From Methylovulum miyakonense HT12 (lineage in GTDB: Bacteria > Pseudomonadota > Gammaproteobacteria > Methylococcales > Methylomonadaceae): a DNA stretch of 64,000 nucleotides. Each line of letters begins with the position of its first letter. The stretch's first letter is position 1. Position numbers and translations under genes: made by a program. Below, piece by piece: positions 35,287 to 44,151 of the stretch. Where the stretch lies: assembly GCF_000384075.1 (NCBI RefSeq), contig NZ_KB913025.1:2316690-2380689 (forward strand). The letters run 5' to 3'. The notes under the pieces were generated by a model. It worked only from the letters and a program-made list of their open reading frames with translations, searched no databases and had not been told where the DNA came from.

Positions 35287-37109
35287 AGTCCGATTACGAT
35301 TACCAGTTTCCCTGGCGGCCGATATTTGAAGTAATCGCAATTGCCGGATGGCTTGTGGGCGCCGCCTTAGCCTATTTGACCAGCCAATCGTCAGGCTTGC
35401 CGCGGGAACCCTTCGACTGGCTGATGATTGCCTGCGGCGTGATGGTGTTATGGCGGTTGCCGCCTGCACTTAGCCTTTGGGTTCGGAAAAGACGGCTGCG
35501 GCAATTCCGGTTCCAGTATCTGGAGGCCGACAAGCTCAAACAATTCGTGCAACGCCACCCGGAGGAACTATGGTTTGGCTGGGGTTTTGATTGGGTGCAA
35601 AAACATGCGCAACTGGCTTATGAAATCCTCAAACGCGATGTCTCCTTGCTGATCCCGACCGACCATCAGCGTATGGGCTCCGCCTGGATCCATGGCCTGG
35701 AAATTTCGGAAAGTGATGTCCGGCAACCGATCCAACATACTGCCGGGCATACCCTGATTGTCGGCACCACCGGGGCGGGCAAGACGCGGGCGTTTGATGT
35801 GCTGGTCACCCAGGCGGTGCTGCGCGGTGAGGCGGTGATCATCATCGACCCCAAAGGCGACAAGGATCTGATGGCGTCGGCCAAGCGGGCGTGTCACTTG
35901 GCACAGCGTCCTGACCGATTTGTTTATTTCCATCCGGCTTTTCCCGAAGACAGCGTGCGCTTGGATCCTTTGCACAATTTTAACCGTCCGTCGGAGATTG
36001 CCAGCCGCATCACCGCCATTTCACCGGGTGAAACCACCAATGACCCGTTCAAAGCCTTTGGCCAGAAATCCCTGGATAACGTCATCCAGGGGCTGATGGT
36101 GATTGAGGAACGGCCGACCTTGGCTAAGCTGCGCCGCTATCTGGAAGGTGGGCCATCGACCTTGGTCGTCCAGGCTTTGGAGCGTTATTACGATAACTGC
36201 CTGGGTCATTGGCGGCAAGATGCTAGGCCCTATTTGAAGACCGCCAAAGACATCGATGCCAAAGCCGCTGGCTTGGTGCGCTTTTATCGGGACGTGGTGC
36301 AACAGCAAGCCCCCAATCTCGATCTGGAAGGCTTGTTATCGCTGTTCGAACACGACCGCACCCATTTCAGCAAGATGGTCGCTTCCTTGATTCCGATCAT
36401 GAACATGCTGACGTCTGGCCCCTTGGGGCCTTTGCTGTCACCCAATCCGCTTGATCTGGATGACCATCGCCCGATCACCAATACTGGCCATATCATCGAA
36501 AAAGCCCAAGTGGCATATATCGGCTTGGATTCGTTGTCGGATGGTCTGGTCGGCAGCGCCATCGGTTCGATCTTGCTGGCCGATCTTGCCGCAGTGGCGG
36601 GGGATCGCTATAACTACGGCGTTTCGGACAGGCCGGTGAATGTGTTTGTCGATGAAGCCGCCGAGGTGATCAACGATCCCTTTATCCAGGTATTGAACAA
36701 AGGTCGTGGCGCCAAGATGCGCTTGTTTATTGCCACCCAGACTTTCGCCGATTTTGCCGCCCGCACCGGTTCCCAGGATAAAGCCCGGCAAGTGCTCGGT
36801 AACGTCAACAACCTGATCGCCCTGCGCATCATGGACAGCGAGACCCAGCAGTACATCACGGACAACCTGCCGAAAACCCGGCTGAAATACATCATGCGCA
36901 CCCAGGGTGTCGCGACCAGTGCCACTAATCCCAGCGTGTTTTCCGGCAACGTCGGTGAACGCCTGATGGAAGAGGAAGGCGATTTGTTTGCGCCGCAGTT
37001 ATTGGGGCAACTGCCTGACCTGCATTACATCGCCAAATTGTCCGGCGGGCGCATTGTCAAAGGCCGCTTGCCCATATTGCGTTCAGCAACTGATACGGCG
37101 AAGAGGTGA
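35283..37109 (+). CDS. traD: TraD, type IV coupling protein
   Basis: 608 aa. Inner-membrane ATPase linking relaxosome to channel. Two N-terminal membrane helices (IFEVIAIAGWLVGAALAYL, WLMIACGVMVLWRLPPAL); Walker A VGTTGAGKTRAFDV near residues 158-171; VIIIDPKGDKDL; Walker B VFVDEAAEV; and RLFIATQTFADFAAR with the arginine region typical of TraD/TraG-like couplers of MOB-H elements. The start overlaps traI by 4 bp (ATGA). No defects. Confidence 0.95.
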   Translation: MKSDYDYQFPWRPIFEVIAIAGWLVGAALAYLTSQSSGLPREPFDWLMIACGVMVLWRLPPALSLWVRKRRLRQFRFQYLEADKLKQFVQRHPEELWFGWGFDWVQKHAQLAYEILKRDVSLLIPTDHQRMGSAWIHGLEISESDVRQPIQHTAGHTLIVGTTGAGKTRAFDVLVTQAVLRGEAVIIIDPKGDKDLMASAKRACHLAQRPDRFVYFHPAFPEDSVRLDPLHNFNRPSEIASRITAISPGETTNDPFKAFGQKSLDNVIQGLMVIEERPTLAKLRRYLEGGPSTLVVQALERYYDNCLGHWRQDARPYLKTAKDIDAKAAGLVRFYRDVVQQQAPNLDLEGLLSLFEHDRTHFSKMVASLIPIMNMLTSGPLGPLLSPNPLDLDDHRPITNTGHIIEKAQVAYIGLDSLSDGLVGSAIGSILLADLAAVAGDRYNYGVSDRPVNVFVDEAAEVINDPFIQVLNKGRGAKMRLFIATQTFADFAARTGSQDKARQVLGNVNNLIALRIMDSETQQYITDNLPKTRLKYIMRTQGVATSATNPSVFSGNVGERLMEEEGDLFAPQLLGQLPDLHYIAKLSGGRIVKGRLPILRSATDTAKR

Positions 37110-37111
37110 CC

Positions 37112-37744
37112 ATGCAACGAAATTTGCTATTCAGCCTGTTGGTTTGGTTGTTGGAAATCATCCTGGTGGCGGGGTTTGTGTCGGATGACTGGGCGAGAGA
37201 CGTTCAGGCTTTGGAAGATAATAGCCTCATCGCTTATTTCGGTGTCGAAAAAGAGGCGGAAATCCGCCAGACCAGCCAACAATGGTTTGACCGGTTATTC
37301 GTCAACACTGGCATCAGGGAGAGTGTCTACCGCTACTTCATTCCGACCGAGCGCGAGCGGCAACTATCAAAAGGCTTTGAAGACGTCGGCCGCCATGATT
37401 TGTTTCCCTTTATCCAAAGCCGGTTGGATGTGCTTTGGGACACTGTCTACCAAATGATCAAACGCTTTATCGTGGCGTGGGTTTGGTGGCCCTTTTTGGC
37501 GGTTACCCTGGTGCCTTTTGCAATCGATGGACTGATCCGGCGCAAAGTCAGCCAGACCAACTTTGATTACCCCAGCCCGATGGCGCATCGCTACAGCCTG
37601 TACGTCATGTTGGGTGCAGTGTATTTGCTGTTGATGGGCTTGACGCTGCCGTTTCCGGTGCCGCCGCAAGCGATCCCGGTGAGTGTGTTTATCGTAGCTT
37701 TGGCCTTGAACGTGTTGTTGGCGAATACCCAGAAGCGGGTTTGA
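37112..37744 (+). CDS. DUF4400 conjugative membrane protein (SXT orfJ-like)
   Basis: About 210 aa, starting MQRNLLFSLLVWLLEIIL at ATG 37112, 3 bp after the traD stop; a GTG at 37106 is alternative. Hydrophobic helices at the N-terminus, VAWVWWPFLAVTLVPFAIDGLI in the middle, and two at the C-terminus, with the signature DGLIRRKVSQTNFDYPSPMAHRYS. This family follows traD in SXT/R391 and many related elements. Exact role unknown, probably in the coupling complex. It marks the left border of the cargo that follows. Confidence 0.87.
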   Translation: MQRNLLFSLLVWLLEIILVAGFVSDDWARDVQALEDNSLIAYFGVEKEAEIRQTSQQWFDRLFVNTGIRESVYRYFIPTERERQLSKGFEDVGRHDLFPFIQSRLDVLWDTVYQMIKRFIVAWVWWPFLAVTLVPFAIDGLIRRKVSQTNFDYPSPMAHRYSLYVMLGAVYLLLMGLTLPFPVPPQAIPVSVFIVALALNVLLANTQKRV

Positions 37745-37855
37745 ATACGCTCCCTCTGCATCAGCACCGCATTTGATGGGTACTGATGCATAAAAGCCCT
37801 TCCTATAGCCCATTATTTCTCATATTATGAGTTATAGAAACAGGGGCTATAACTC

Positions 37856-38965
37856 ATGAAGTGGAACTGGCAACAAACAGATTGGCCGCATTTTAGCTAC
37901 GACCCGACCAAAATTGACGACAGCGAAAAACGGTTGCTGCTCGGTGCCGGGCTGTTGTTCGGCGCCTTCAAGCATTTGGGTGATGAAGACAAGCAGCAAC
38001 TGACCATCGAACTCATCAGCAACGAAGCCTTAAAAACCTCGGAAATTGAAGGCGAATACCTGGATCGTGACAGCCTGCAATCCTCTATTCAACGTCAATT
38101 CGGCTTGGTCACGGATAACCGCAAGGTCTCCGCCGCCGAACAAGGCATTGCTGAGGTTATGGTGGATTTATACCGGGGTTTTGATGCGCCCCTGTCCCAT
38201 ACCCTGCTGTTCGAGTGGCACAACATGCTGACTAACGGTCGGCGTGATTTAAACGACATTGGCCAATACCGCACACATACTGACCCTATGCAAATCGTCT
38301 CCGGCGCCATCTATGCCCCGAAAGTGCATTTTGAAGCGCCGCCCTCATCACAAATGATGGCGGAAATGGAGCGGTTCATTGCTTGGTTTAACGACACGGC
38401 GCCGACCGGAAAAAGTCCGCTGCCCGCTTTGCTGCGTGCGGGCATTGCCCACCTCTATTTTGTCAGCATCCACCCTTTCGAAGATGGCAATGGCCGGATT
38501 GGCCGGGCGCTTGCCGAAAAAGCCCTTGCCCAATGCGTGGGGCAACCGACGCTGATGGCCATTGCCTACACCATTGAACGCAATAAAAAAGCCTATTACA
38601 CAGCCCTTGAACAAGCCAACAGGCGCAATGAGATAACGCCTTGGCTAATTTATTTCGCGGACATGGTGTTAGCTGCCCAAGGTTACACGGCAACGTGGAT
38701 TGAATTTCTGATCAGTAAAGCCAAACTCTATGACCGCTTGCGCGGGCAACTGAACCCACGCCAGGAAAAAGTGCTGGCCAGACTATTCCGCGAAGGCCCG
38801 GAGGGTTTCATCGGCGGCTTGAGTGCGGAAAAATACATCGGCATTACCGGTGCGCCTAGAGCGACGGCTACCCGTGATTTGCAGGATTTGGTGGCGAAAG
38901 GGGCTTTGCTTCGGCAAGGTGAACGGAAACATACGCGTTATTTGCTTAATCTCGAAAACAACTGA
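37856..38965 (+). CDS. Fic-family adenylyltransferase with N-terminal DUF4172 and inhibitory motif
   Basis: 369 aa. N-terminal WNWQQTDWPHFSYDP is the DUF4172 start. TSEIEGE at residues 61-67 fits the (S/T)xxxE(G/N) inhibitory helix that blocks ATP placement, so the enzyme is self-inhibited until released. The Fic motif HPFEDGNGRIGR (206-217) is complete. The C-terminal part ends with a winged helix (GITGAPRATATRDLQDLVAKGALLRQG). It AMPylates a protein hydroxyl; the target is unknown. ATG 37856 follows CAGGGGCTATAACTC. Lies alone between DUF4400 and the AT-rich operon; its GC content resembles the backbone, so it is a separate acquisition. Confidence 0.92.
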   Translation: MKWNWQQTDWPHFSYDPTKIDDSEKRLLLGAGLLFGAFKHLGDEDKQQLTIELISNEALKTSEIEGEYLDRDSLQSSIQRQFGLVTDNRKVSAAEQGIAEVMVDLYRGFDAPLSHTLLFEWHNMLTNGRRDLNDIGQYRTHTDPMQIVSGAIYAPKVHFEAPPSSQMMAEMERFIAWFNDTAPTGKSPLPALLRAGIAHLYFVSIHPFEDGNGRIGRALAEKALAQCVGQPTLMAIAYTIERNKKAYYTALEQANRRNEITPWLIYFADMVLAAQGYTATWIEFLISKAKLYDRLRGQLNPRQEKVLARLFREGPEGFIGGLSAEKYIGITGAPRATATRDLQDLVAKGALLRQGERKHTRYLLNLENN

Positions 38966-39434
38966 ACTGGATGTTTCATTGCATAGCAATGTCGTTATGT
39001 CCGCAGTTACGGCTCGGTTTTCATCTATAATGAATTCGTGACTGGTTCAGTCTTATGACCGTAGCAAGCTGCTATTGCAAAATTAAGTATTAAAACGATT
39101 AATTAACCAGACAATAAACACTTTTTGAACTTTCCGAGAGAGGTCTCGTTATCGCTGCCTCAATCTGAGGGGTTGCTAGCGCGAATCCACGGTTTTACAA
39201 TCCTACAGCAGTCCGAGCAATTATAAGGTGAATCGAGTATGCTACGCCGTCCACAAGGGTTCTTTGGCTAAACAAGGGTGTGACCGCATAAACCTCCAAG
39301 ACGGCATTACAGCATAAGGGATATTCCAAAACTTGATTCGGTTTTGCTGCTTTGCCCAAGTTTACCGTTATTCTTGTTGTCATCAAATTAAAGGCAAATT
39401 TATTTTGGCTCTGTCAGAAAGATAGGAAATATTT
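38966..39434. other. Spacer between Fic gene and ABC/Asn-synthetase operon
   Basis: About 470 bp in which composition drops sharply in GC toward the operon. Short open frames lack ribosome sites. It should hold the operon's promoter. No inverted repeat or mobile-element end was recognised, so the left boundary of the insert is undefined. Confidence 0.5.
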
Positions 39435-40454
39435 ATGAAATATAAGCTAATTGCTATTTTGTTAACTGGGGTTTTAATTGGTTTTGCTACATGTTTCTAT
39501 TGGAAAAAACTCAACCTAGGGTTATCGGGTTTTTCTGTAGCAACCAAGCAGATAGAAAATGATAAAGGAATAATAAAAATTACTTTTGCACAGTGGGGTA
39601 AGGAAAAGTATTTGATTTATTTGCCTATATATATCGCTCAAGAGAAAGGATTGTTTGCTAAACATGGCCTTGACGTTTCGCTAATTTTTAGTGGGAACGA
39701 TGACCAAGTATTTGCAACTGTTATTAGAGGTGATGCTCAATTTGGTGTTGGAGATCCAATATTTACTGCGATTAGCCGTCAGCGCGGATTAGATGGCGTT
39801 GTAGTTGCCTCAATTGTTGATCATGTAGCTTTATGGGGAGTAGCGAAATCAAATGCTAAAAAATACGATATTCCAAAGGATTTTGTAAATACTGCGGTAG
39901 GCACATTCCCCCGTCCATCGACAACATATACCTTAATGAAAGAAATGATTGAAAAAAATAAGGTTTCTGAGGCAAAAATTGTTGAAACACCTATTGGAAA
40001 TGAACTTGCGCTTTTGGAAGCAGGGCAAGCCGATGTTGTAATGATGCTTGAGCCAGCAGCCTCTATTGCCGAATCACGAGGGTATCATGTTGTTACAAGC
40101 TTTCCTAAACTATGGGGATCATTTGCATTTACTGGACTTTCTACAACAGAGTCATGGATAAAAGACCACAATTCAGCATTATTAGCGGTAAGACAAGCAT
40201 TAGAAGAAGCTCTTAATTTACTTCATGATGATACTGACGGGGCAGTCGAAGTAGCGAAAGCATTATTTCCAACTTTAGATGCAAAAGTAGTAGATTCAGC
40301 AGTCAGACGCATGGTGGTTGATGGTACTGTGCCGCAACATATAGATATTTTGCCTGAATCTTGGTCAAAAGCAGTTTCGGTGAGGCAATCAGTGGGTGAT
40401 CTCCAAATCGGAAATAATTGCGAAGTTTGTATTTTTAAGGACAGTTCAAAATGA
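39435..40454 (+). CDS. ABC-type solute-binding protein (NMT1/THI5, SsuA/TauA-like), 339 aa
   Basis: N-terminal hydrophobic anchor (LIAILLTGVLIGFATCFYW), then a periplasmic binding domain of the nitrate/sulfonate/thiamine-precursor class: IKITFAQWGKEKYLIYLPIYIAQEKGLFAKHGLDVSL in pieces, GDAQFGVGDPIFTAI, TAVGTFPRPSTTYTLM, ELALLEAGQADVVMMLEP and GSFAFTGLSTTESWI. The ligand pocket cannot be assigned. First gene of a five-gene unit; its stop overlaps the next start (ATGA). AT-rich codon use, unlike the tra genes. Confidence 0.88.
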   Translation: MKYKLIAILLTGVLIGFATCFYWKKLNLGLSGFSVATKQIENDKGIIKITFAQWGKEKYLIYLPIYIAQEKGLFAKHGLDVSLIFSGNDDQVFATVIRGDAQFGVGDPIFTAISRQRGLDGVVVASIVDHVALWGVAKSNAKKYDIPKDFVNTAVGTFPRPSTTYTLMKEMIEKNKVSEAKIVETPIGNELALLEAGQADVVMMLEPAASIAESRGYHVVTSFPKLWGSFAFTGLSTTESWIKDHNSALLAVRQALEEALNLLHDDTDGAVEVAKALFPTLDAKVVDSAVRRMVVDGTVPQHIDILPESWSKAVSVRQSVGDLQIGNNCEVCIFKDSSK

Positions 40455-41794
40455 ATTATTTAGGTGAGATTTCAATTATTTGTACCATAATATTATTTAT
40501 TGGTCTTTATTGTATTAATGATTTAAATAAAAAAATTGAAGAATTAAAAAAGGTTATAAATAATTCTGGATTTCTTGATCTATTAGCAACAGTAATAACT
40601 TGTATATTTACCGCATTTTCATTCAAATATCCTGAATTTTCATATATTGGAATAGCCTTCACTCTTTCATTATGGGTTATTATAAAATTATCTAATATTA
40701 CCGTAAGTATTAATGACAAAATAGGCTTATCTGAAAAAAAAATATCTAAAGAATTAAACGCATTATTGCCTATGAATATCAACATAACATCGACTATAAA
40801 TATTGCGATATTTGATAGATTGGTTATTTATATGCCAATTTTTTTTGCAGACACCCAATCATATTTTAAACAAGAAGGCTTGTCTGTTAACTTTATTCCA
40901 TTTGGAAATGATTCACTGGTTGTTGATGCGGTAAAAAACGGCAGTGCTGATATTGGCGTTTGTGATCCTACTGTAGCAATGGAGGCACAAGAAAAAGACT
41001 TAAAAATTATCATGCCTGTTTGTTTAGAAGTAGCAGCGAGCATGTGGACAACTTCCGTACAAAAATTGCAGGATAAAATTAATAAGCATGAATCTATAAC
41101 AATAGCAACATATCCAAAACCAAGTACATCTTATGTTTTAGCGCATAAATATAAAAAGACTTTGGAAGATGGTGGTTATTCCCCCAATCTAATTATTCTA
41201 GAAGAATTTAAATACAATGATGCTATGTTTAGCTCTTTTCCAAACCTTTTAAAGTCATTTGTACAATATGATCTAGTTTTACTATGGGAGCCATATACAA
41301 AAGTTTTGGAAGTAAAAGGTATAGGTAAAGTTGAAAAATGGAATGACTTTGAAACAAAGAAATCTAATTTTATTGAACAAAATAAAGATAATCCAAATGA
41401 GCATTTAGTAATGTATTCGGCGATTATATGTTTAGTAAAAAATAACGCTGATTCAATGCTTGCATCCAAGATTTATAAAGCGGTAAGTAGAGCAACTATT
41501 GCGATACATTCTGCAAAGGGTAAGGAAGATTATAAAAGATGCTTTAATAAACATATAAAACGAACTGGAAATTGGCTTAATAATTATATTAATGATGATT
41601 CAATTGAAAATTTGCATACAGAAATTGTAAATAGCAATGTCTTACCCTATGTTGACTTTGACCATATTGAGCCATGGGGACATCAATTATTTAATAATGT
41701 TGATTTGAGATTGGGTATTGAAGATGGGGGCACTACTTGCAAACTTGCAAATTTTGATTCACACGAGAAATGTAAATCATTATTTTTAAATTAA
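40451..41794 (+). CDS. Membrane-anchored second solute-binding protein, 447 aa
   Basis: The first 85 residues contain three hydrophobic segments (ISIICTIILFIGLYCI, LLATVITCIFTAFSF, IGIAFTLSLWVIIKL). The rest is another NMT1/THI5-like domain: NINIAIFDRLVIYMPIFFADTQSYFKQEGLSVNF in pieces, NGSADIGVCDPTVAM, IATYPKPSTSYVLA, FVQYDLVLLWEPYT. Three transmembrane helices would put the domain outside if the N-terminus is inside. A binding protein fused to its own membrane region is unusual; a sensor or second-affinity role is possible. Translationally coupled to the first gene. Function inferred only. Confidence 0.78.
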   Translation: MNYLGEISIICTIILFIGLYCINDLNKKIEELKKVINNSGFLDLLATVITCIFTAFSFKYPEFSYIGIAFTLSLWVIIKLSNITVSINDKIGLSEKKISKELNALLPMNINITSTINIAIFDRLVIYMPIFFADTQSYFKQEGLSVNFIPFGNDSLVVDAVKNGSADIGVCDPTVAMEAQEKDLKIIMPVCLEVAASMWTTSVQKLQDKINKHESITIATYPKPSTSYVLAHKYKKTLEDGGYSPNLIILEEFKYNDAMFSSFPNLLKSFVQYDLVLLWEPYTKVLEVKGIGKVEKWNDFETKKSNFIEQNKDNPNEHLVMYSAIICLVKNNADSMLASKIYKAVSRATIAIHSAKGKEDYKRCFNKHIKRTGNWLNNYINDDSIENLHTEIVNSNVLPYVDFDHIEPWGHQLFNNVDLRLGIEDGGTTCKLANFDSHEKCKSLFLN

Positions 41795-41806
41795 TTTTAA
41801 GTGAAA

Positions 41807-43393
41807 ATGTGTGGAATTGCAGGCATTATCAGTAAGCCAAATAACGCTGATATTAATATTTCAAAATTAGTTAATGAAATGTTAGAACTAATTTCTCATA
41901 GAGGACGTGGGGAATTAGGAATTAAAACAGGTAATAATTACTCATTAGGATGCTATCGCCTCCCTGTTCTCACTAATGGGGGAGAACAACCTGTTTCAAA
42001 TGAATTGAAAAGCATTTTTGCTGTTTTAAATGGGGAAATATATAACTATAACGAGTTAATTGATAGTTTAAAATTAAAACATACCATAAAAGGTGATTGC
42101 GATACTGTTATATTGCCGCATCTTTATGAAGAAGGCGAATTATCACTACGCAAATTATCTGGTATGTATGCTTTGTGCGTACACGATACTGTCTCAAATG
42201 AAACAGTACTCATGCGTGATTTAATTGGAATTAAGCCTCTTTACATATTTGAGAATAACTTTTTTATTGCTTTTGCATCAGAAAAGAAAGCATTTTCCTA
42301 TTTAAATCATGGCAAAGTATCAGAGGTTATGCCGGGGGAGTTGCTTCGCCTTAAACATGGGCTAATAACATCACGAGCCAATATTGTTAAGCCTTGGAAT
42401 AAAAGCTTAGTGAAAGGAAATTATCAAAGTGTTGATTATACCGGACTAAGGGATGAAATTACCAATTCACTTATACAGCAACTACCAAGCGAATGGCCTG
42501 TCGCAGTACTCTGTAGTGGTGGAATCGACAGTGTGATTCTCACTTATTTGGCAAAGAAATATCATAAGCATAACGTTCAAGCATATGTAATTGGTAATGA
42601 AAACTCAGCGGATGTCAAAGCGGCAAGATTAGCCTGCCACCATCTCGATGTAAACTTAAAGGAAATTCGAATTTCCATGGAAGAAATTATTAAAGTGCTT
42701 CCTGAAGTGATTTATCATGTCGAATCATTTGAATCAAACCTAATACGAAATAGTATTCTTAGTTATTTAGTGTTCCGTGAAATTCGTAAGGATGGTTTTC
42801 GAGTTGCAATTTGCGGAGAAGGAGCAGATGAATTATTTGCTGGCTATGGAGATTTTAGATTACTAAGTTCGATTATAGAAAAGCAAAAGTTTATGAAATT
42901 GCTTTTAGATGATTTATTTAAAACACAGCTTCAGAGGGTTGATAGAACATCTATGGCCTTCAATGTGGAAACTCGTGTCCCTTTTTTAGATGATAACGTT
43001 ATCGAATATGCTTGTAATATCCCTATTGAAAAAAAATGTGGGAAAGATTTTGGTAGGTGGCTAAGTAAACTACCACTCCGTCATGCTTTTGCAAATACCC
43101 AGATCCCAACAGAAATTTTATTAAGACAAAAAGAGACTTTTTCTTCAGGAGCAGGGCTAGGAGATTTATCTATGGTTGGTGGTCCGATAGAGAAAATTGC
43201 GCAAAGTCGTATATCAAGTAATGAGTTTATTTCTATGCAAAGCAAATATCCGGTCATTGATATTAAAACATACGAACAAGCTTTATATCTATCAGAGTAT
43301 CTTAAGTATTTCTTTGTGCCTGAGGATTATCGGCCTCCTGTTGTAGCTACTGTCGAGTTATCATGCTTGAGTGGGTTTGAAACTGAAAAATGA
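41807..43393 (+). CDS. Asparagine-synthetase-like glutamine amidotransferase, 528 aa
   Basis: The ATG at 41807 makes Cys2 the N-terminal nucleophile (MCGIAGIISK), the class II glutaminase that releases ammonia from glutamine. GRGELGIKT and LNGEIYNYNEL belong to that domain. The synthetase domain has the PP-loop CSGGIDSVI (about residues 235-243), which activates a carboxylate with ATP, and ICGEGADELFAGYG, and RTSMAFNVETRVPFLDD. All AsnB hallmarks are present, so it probably amidates a carboxylate. Being embedded in an importer operon argues that the acceptor is not simply aspartate, but this is inference. Stop overlaps the next start. Confidence 0.9.
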   Translation: MCGIAGIISKPNNADINISKLVNEMLELISHRGRGELGIKTGNNYSLGCYRLPVLTNGGEQPVSNELKSIFAVLNGEIYNYNELIDSLKLKHTIKGDCDTVILPHLYEEGELSLRKLSGMYALCVHDTVSNETVLMRDLIGIKPLYIFENNFFIAFASEKKAFSYLNHGKVSEVMPGELLRLKHGLITSRANIVKPWNKSLVKGNYQSVDYTGLRDEITNSLIQQLPSEWPVAVLCSGGIDSVILTYLAKKYHKHNVQAYVIGNENSADVKAARLACHHLDVNLKEIRISMEEIIKVLPEVIYHVESFESNLIRNSILSYLVFREIRKDGFRVAICGEGADELFAGYGDFRLLSSIIEKQKFMKLLLDDLFKTQLQRVDRTSMAFNVETRVPFLDDNVIEYACNIPIEKKCGKDFGRWLSKLPLRHAFANTQIPTEILLRQKETFSSGAGLGDLSMVGGPIEKIAQSRISSNEFISMQSKYPVIDIKTYEQALYLSEYLKYFFVPEDYRPPVVATVELSCLSGFETEK

Positions 43394-44151
43394 TAACTGT
43401 AACGAACTTATCCTATACATTTCCTGTTCAAAATGGAGTGAGCTTTGTTTTATCAGATATTTCGTTTTCTGTTAATGAAAATGAAATATTAGTGCTTTTA
43501 GGGTCTAGTGGCTGCGGTAAGACTACATTATTGAGGTTATTGAGTGGTCACCTCACGCCAGATATTGGGAATATTTTAATTGATGGATTTGCACCTGAGA
43601 TGAAGAGAGGTATGTTAGGTATTTTGTACCAAGACCCACGACTAATCCCCTGGTTAAATATTAAAGAAAATATATGCTTGCCAAATAAAATCCAATCATT
43701 AAATAATAATTCTGTAATAAATTTCGATAATTTAGTTGATGTACTTCGGTTGAGAAATCATTTAACAGCTTATCCGGCGCAACTTTCTGGAGGGCTGCGA
43801 GAGAGGACGGCTATCGCTAGAGCCTTAATTAATGCGCCAAATGTGTTAATGTTGGATGAGCCTTTAGATAGTACCGATTATATGCACAGACTTGAGGTGG
43901 AGGACTATATTTTTAATTATGTTCGCAAATGTAAAGCTTGTTGCGTGATTGTGACGCATGACCTTGAAATGGCATTGGCACTAGGCGATGAGATTCTGTT
44001 AATGCCAGCAATTGAAAATCATATCAAATCTGAAAAATTTAGTATCTCCCCCACATTAAAGGCGTTATTACCATCTCAAGCTAGAGTTTCACCAGAAATG
44101 TCAACGTCGTTATCTAGTTTATTGAAAAAATACAAGAGGTTATACCGATGA
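43390..44151 (+). CDS. ABC transporter ATPase (SsuB/TauB/NrtD-like)
   Basis: 253 aa. Walker A GSSGCGKTT (38-46), Q-loop Gln81 (YQDPRLIPWLN, where RLIPW is typical of nitrate/sulfonate importers), signature LSGGLRERTAIARAL (132-146), Walker B VLMLDEPLD (152-160), and the switch His in VTHDLEMAL. The complete enzyme should power import together with the permease encoded next. Starts and ends overlap its neighbours by 4 bp (ATGA). Confidence 0.93.
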   Translation: MITVTNLSYTFPVQNGVSFVLSDISFSVNENEILVLLGSSGCGKTTLLRLLSGHLTPDIGNILIDGFAPEMKRGMLGILYQDPRLIPWLNIKENICLPNKIQSLNNNSVINFDNLVDVLRLRNHLTAYPAQLSGGLRERTAIARALINAPNVLMLDEPLDSTDYMHRLEVEDYIFNYVRKCKACCVIVTHDLEMALALGDEILLMPAIENHIKSEKFSISPTLKALLPSQARVSPEMSTSLSSLLKKYKRLYR

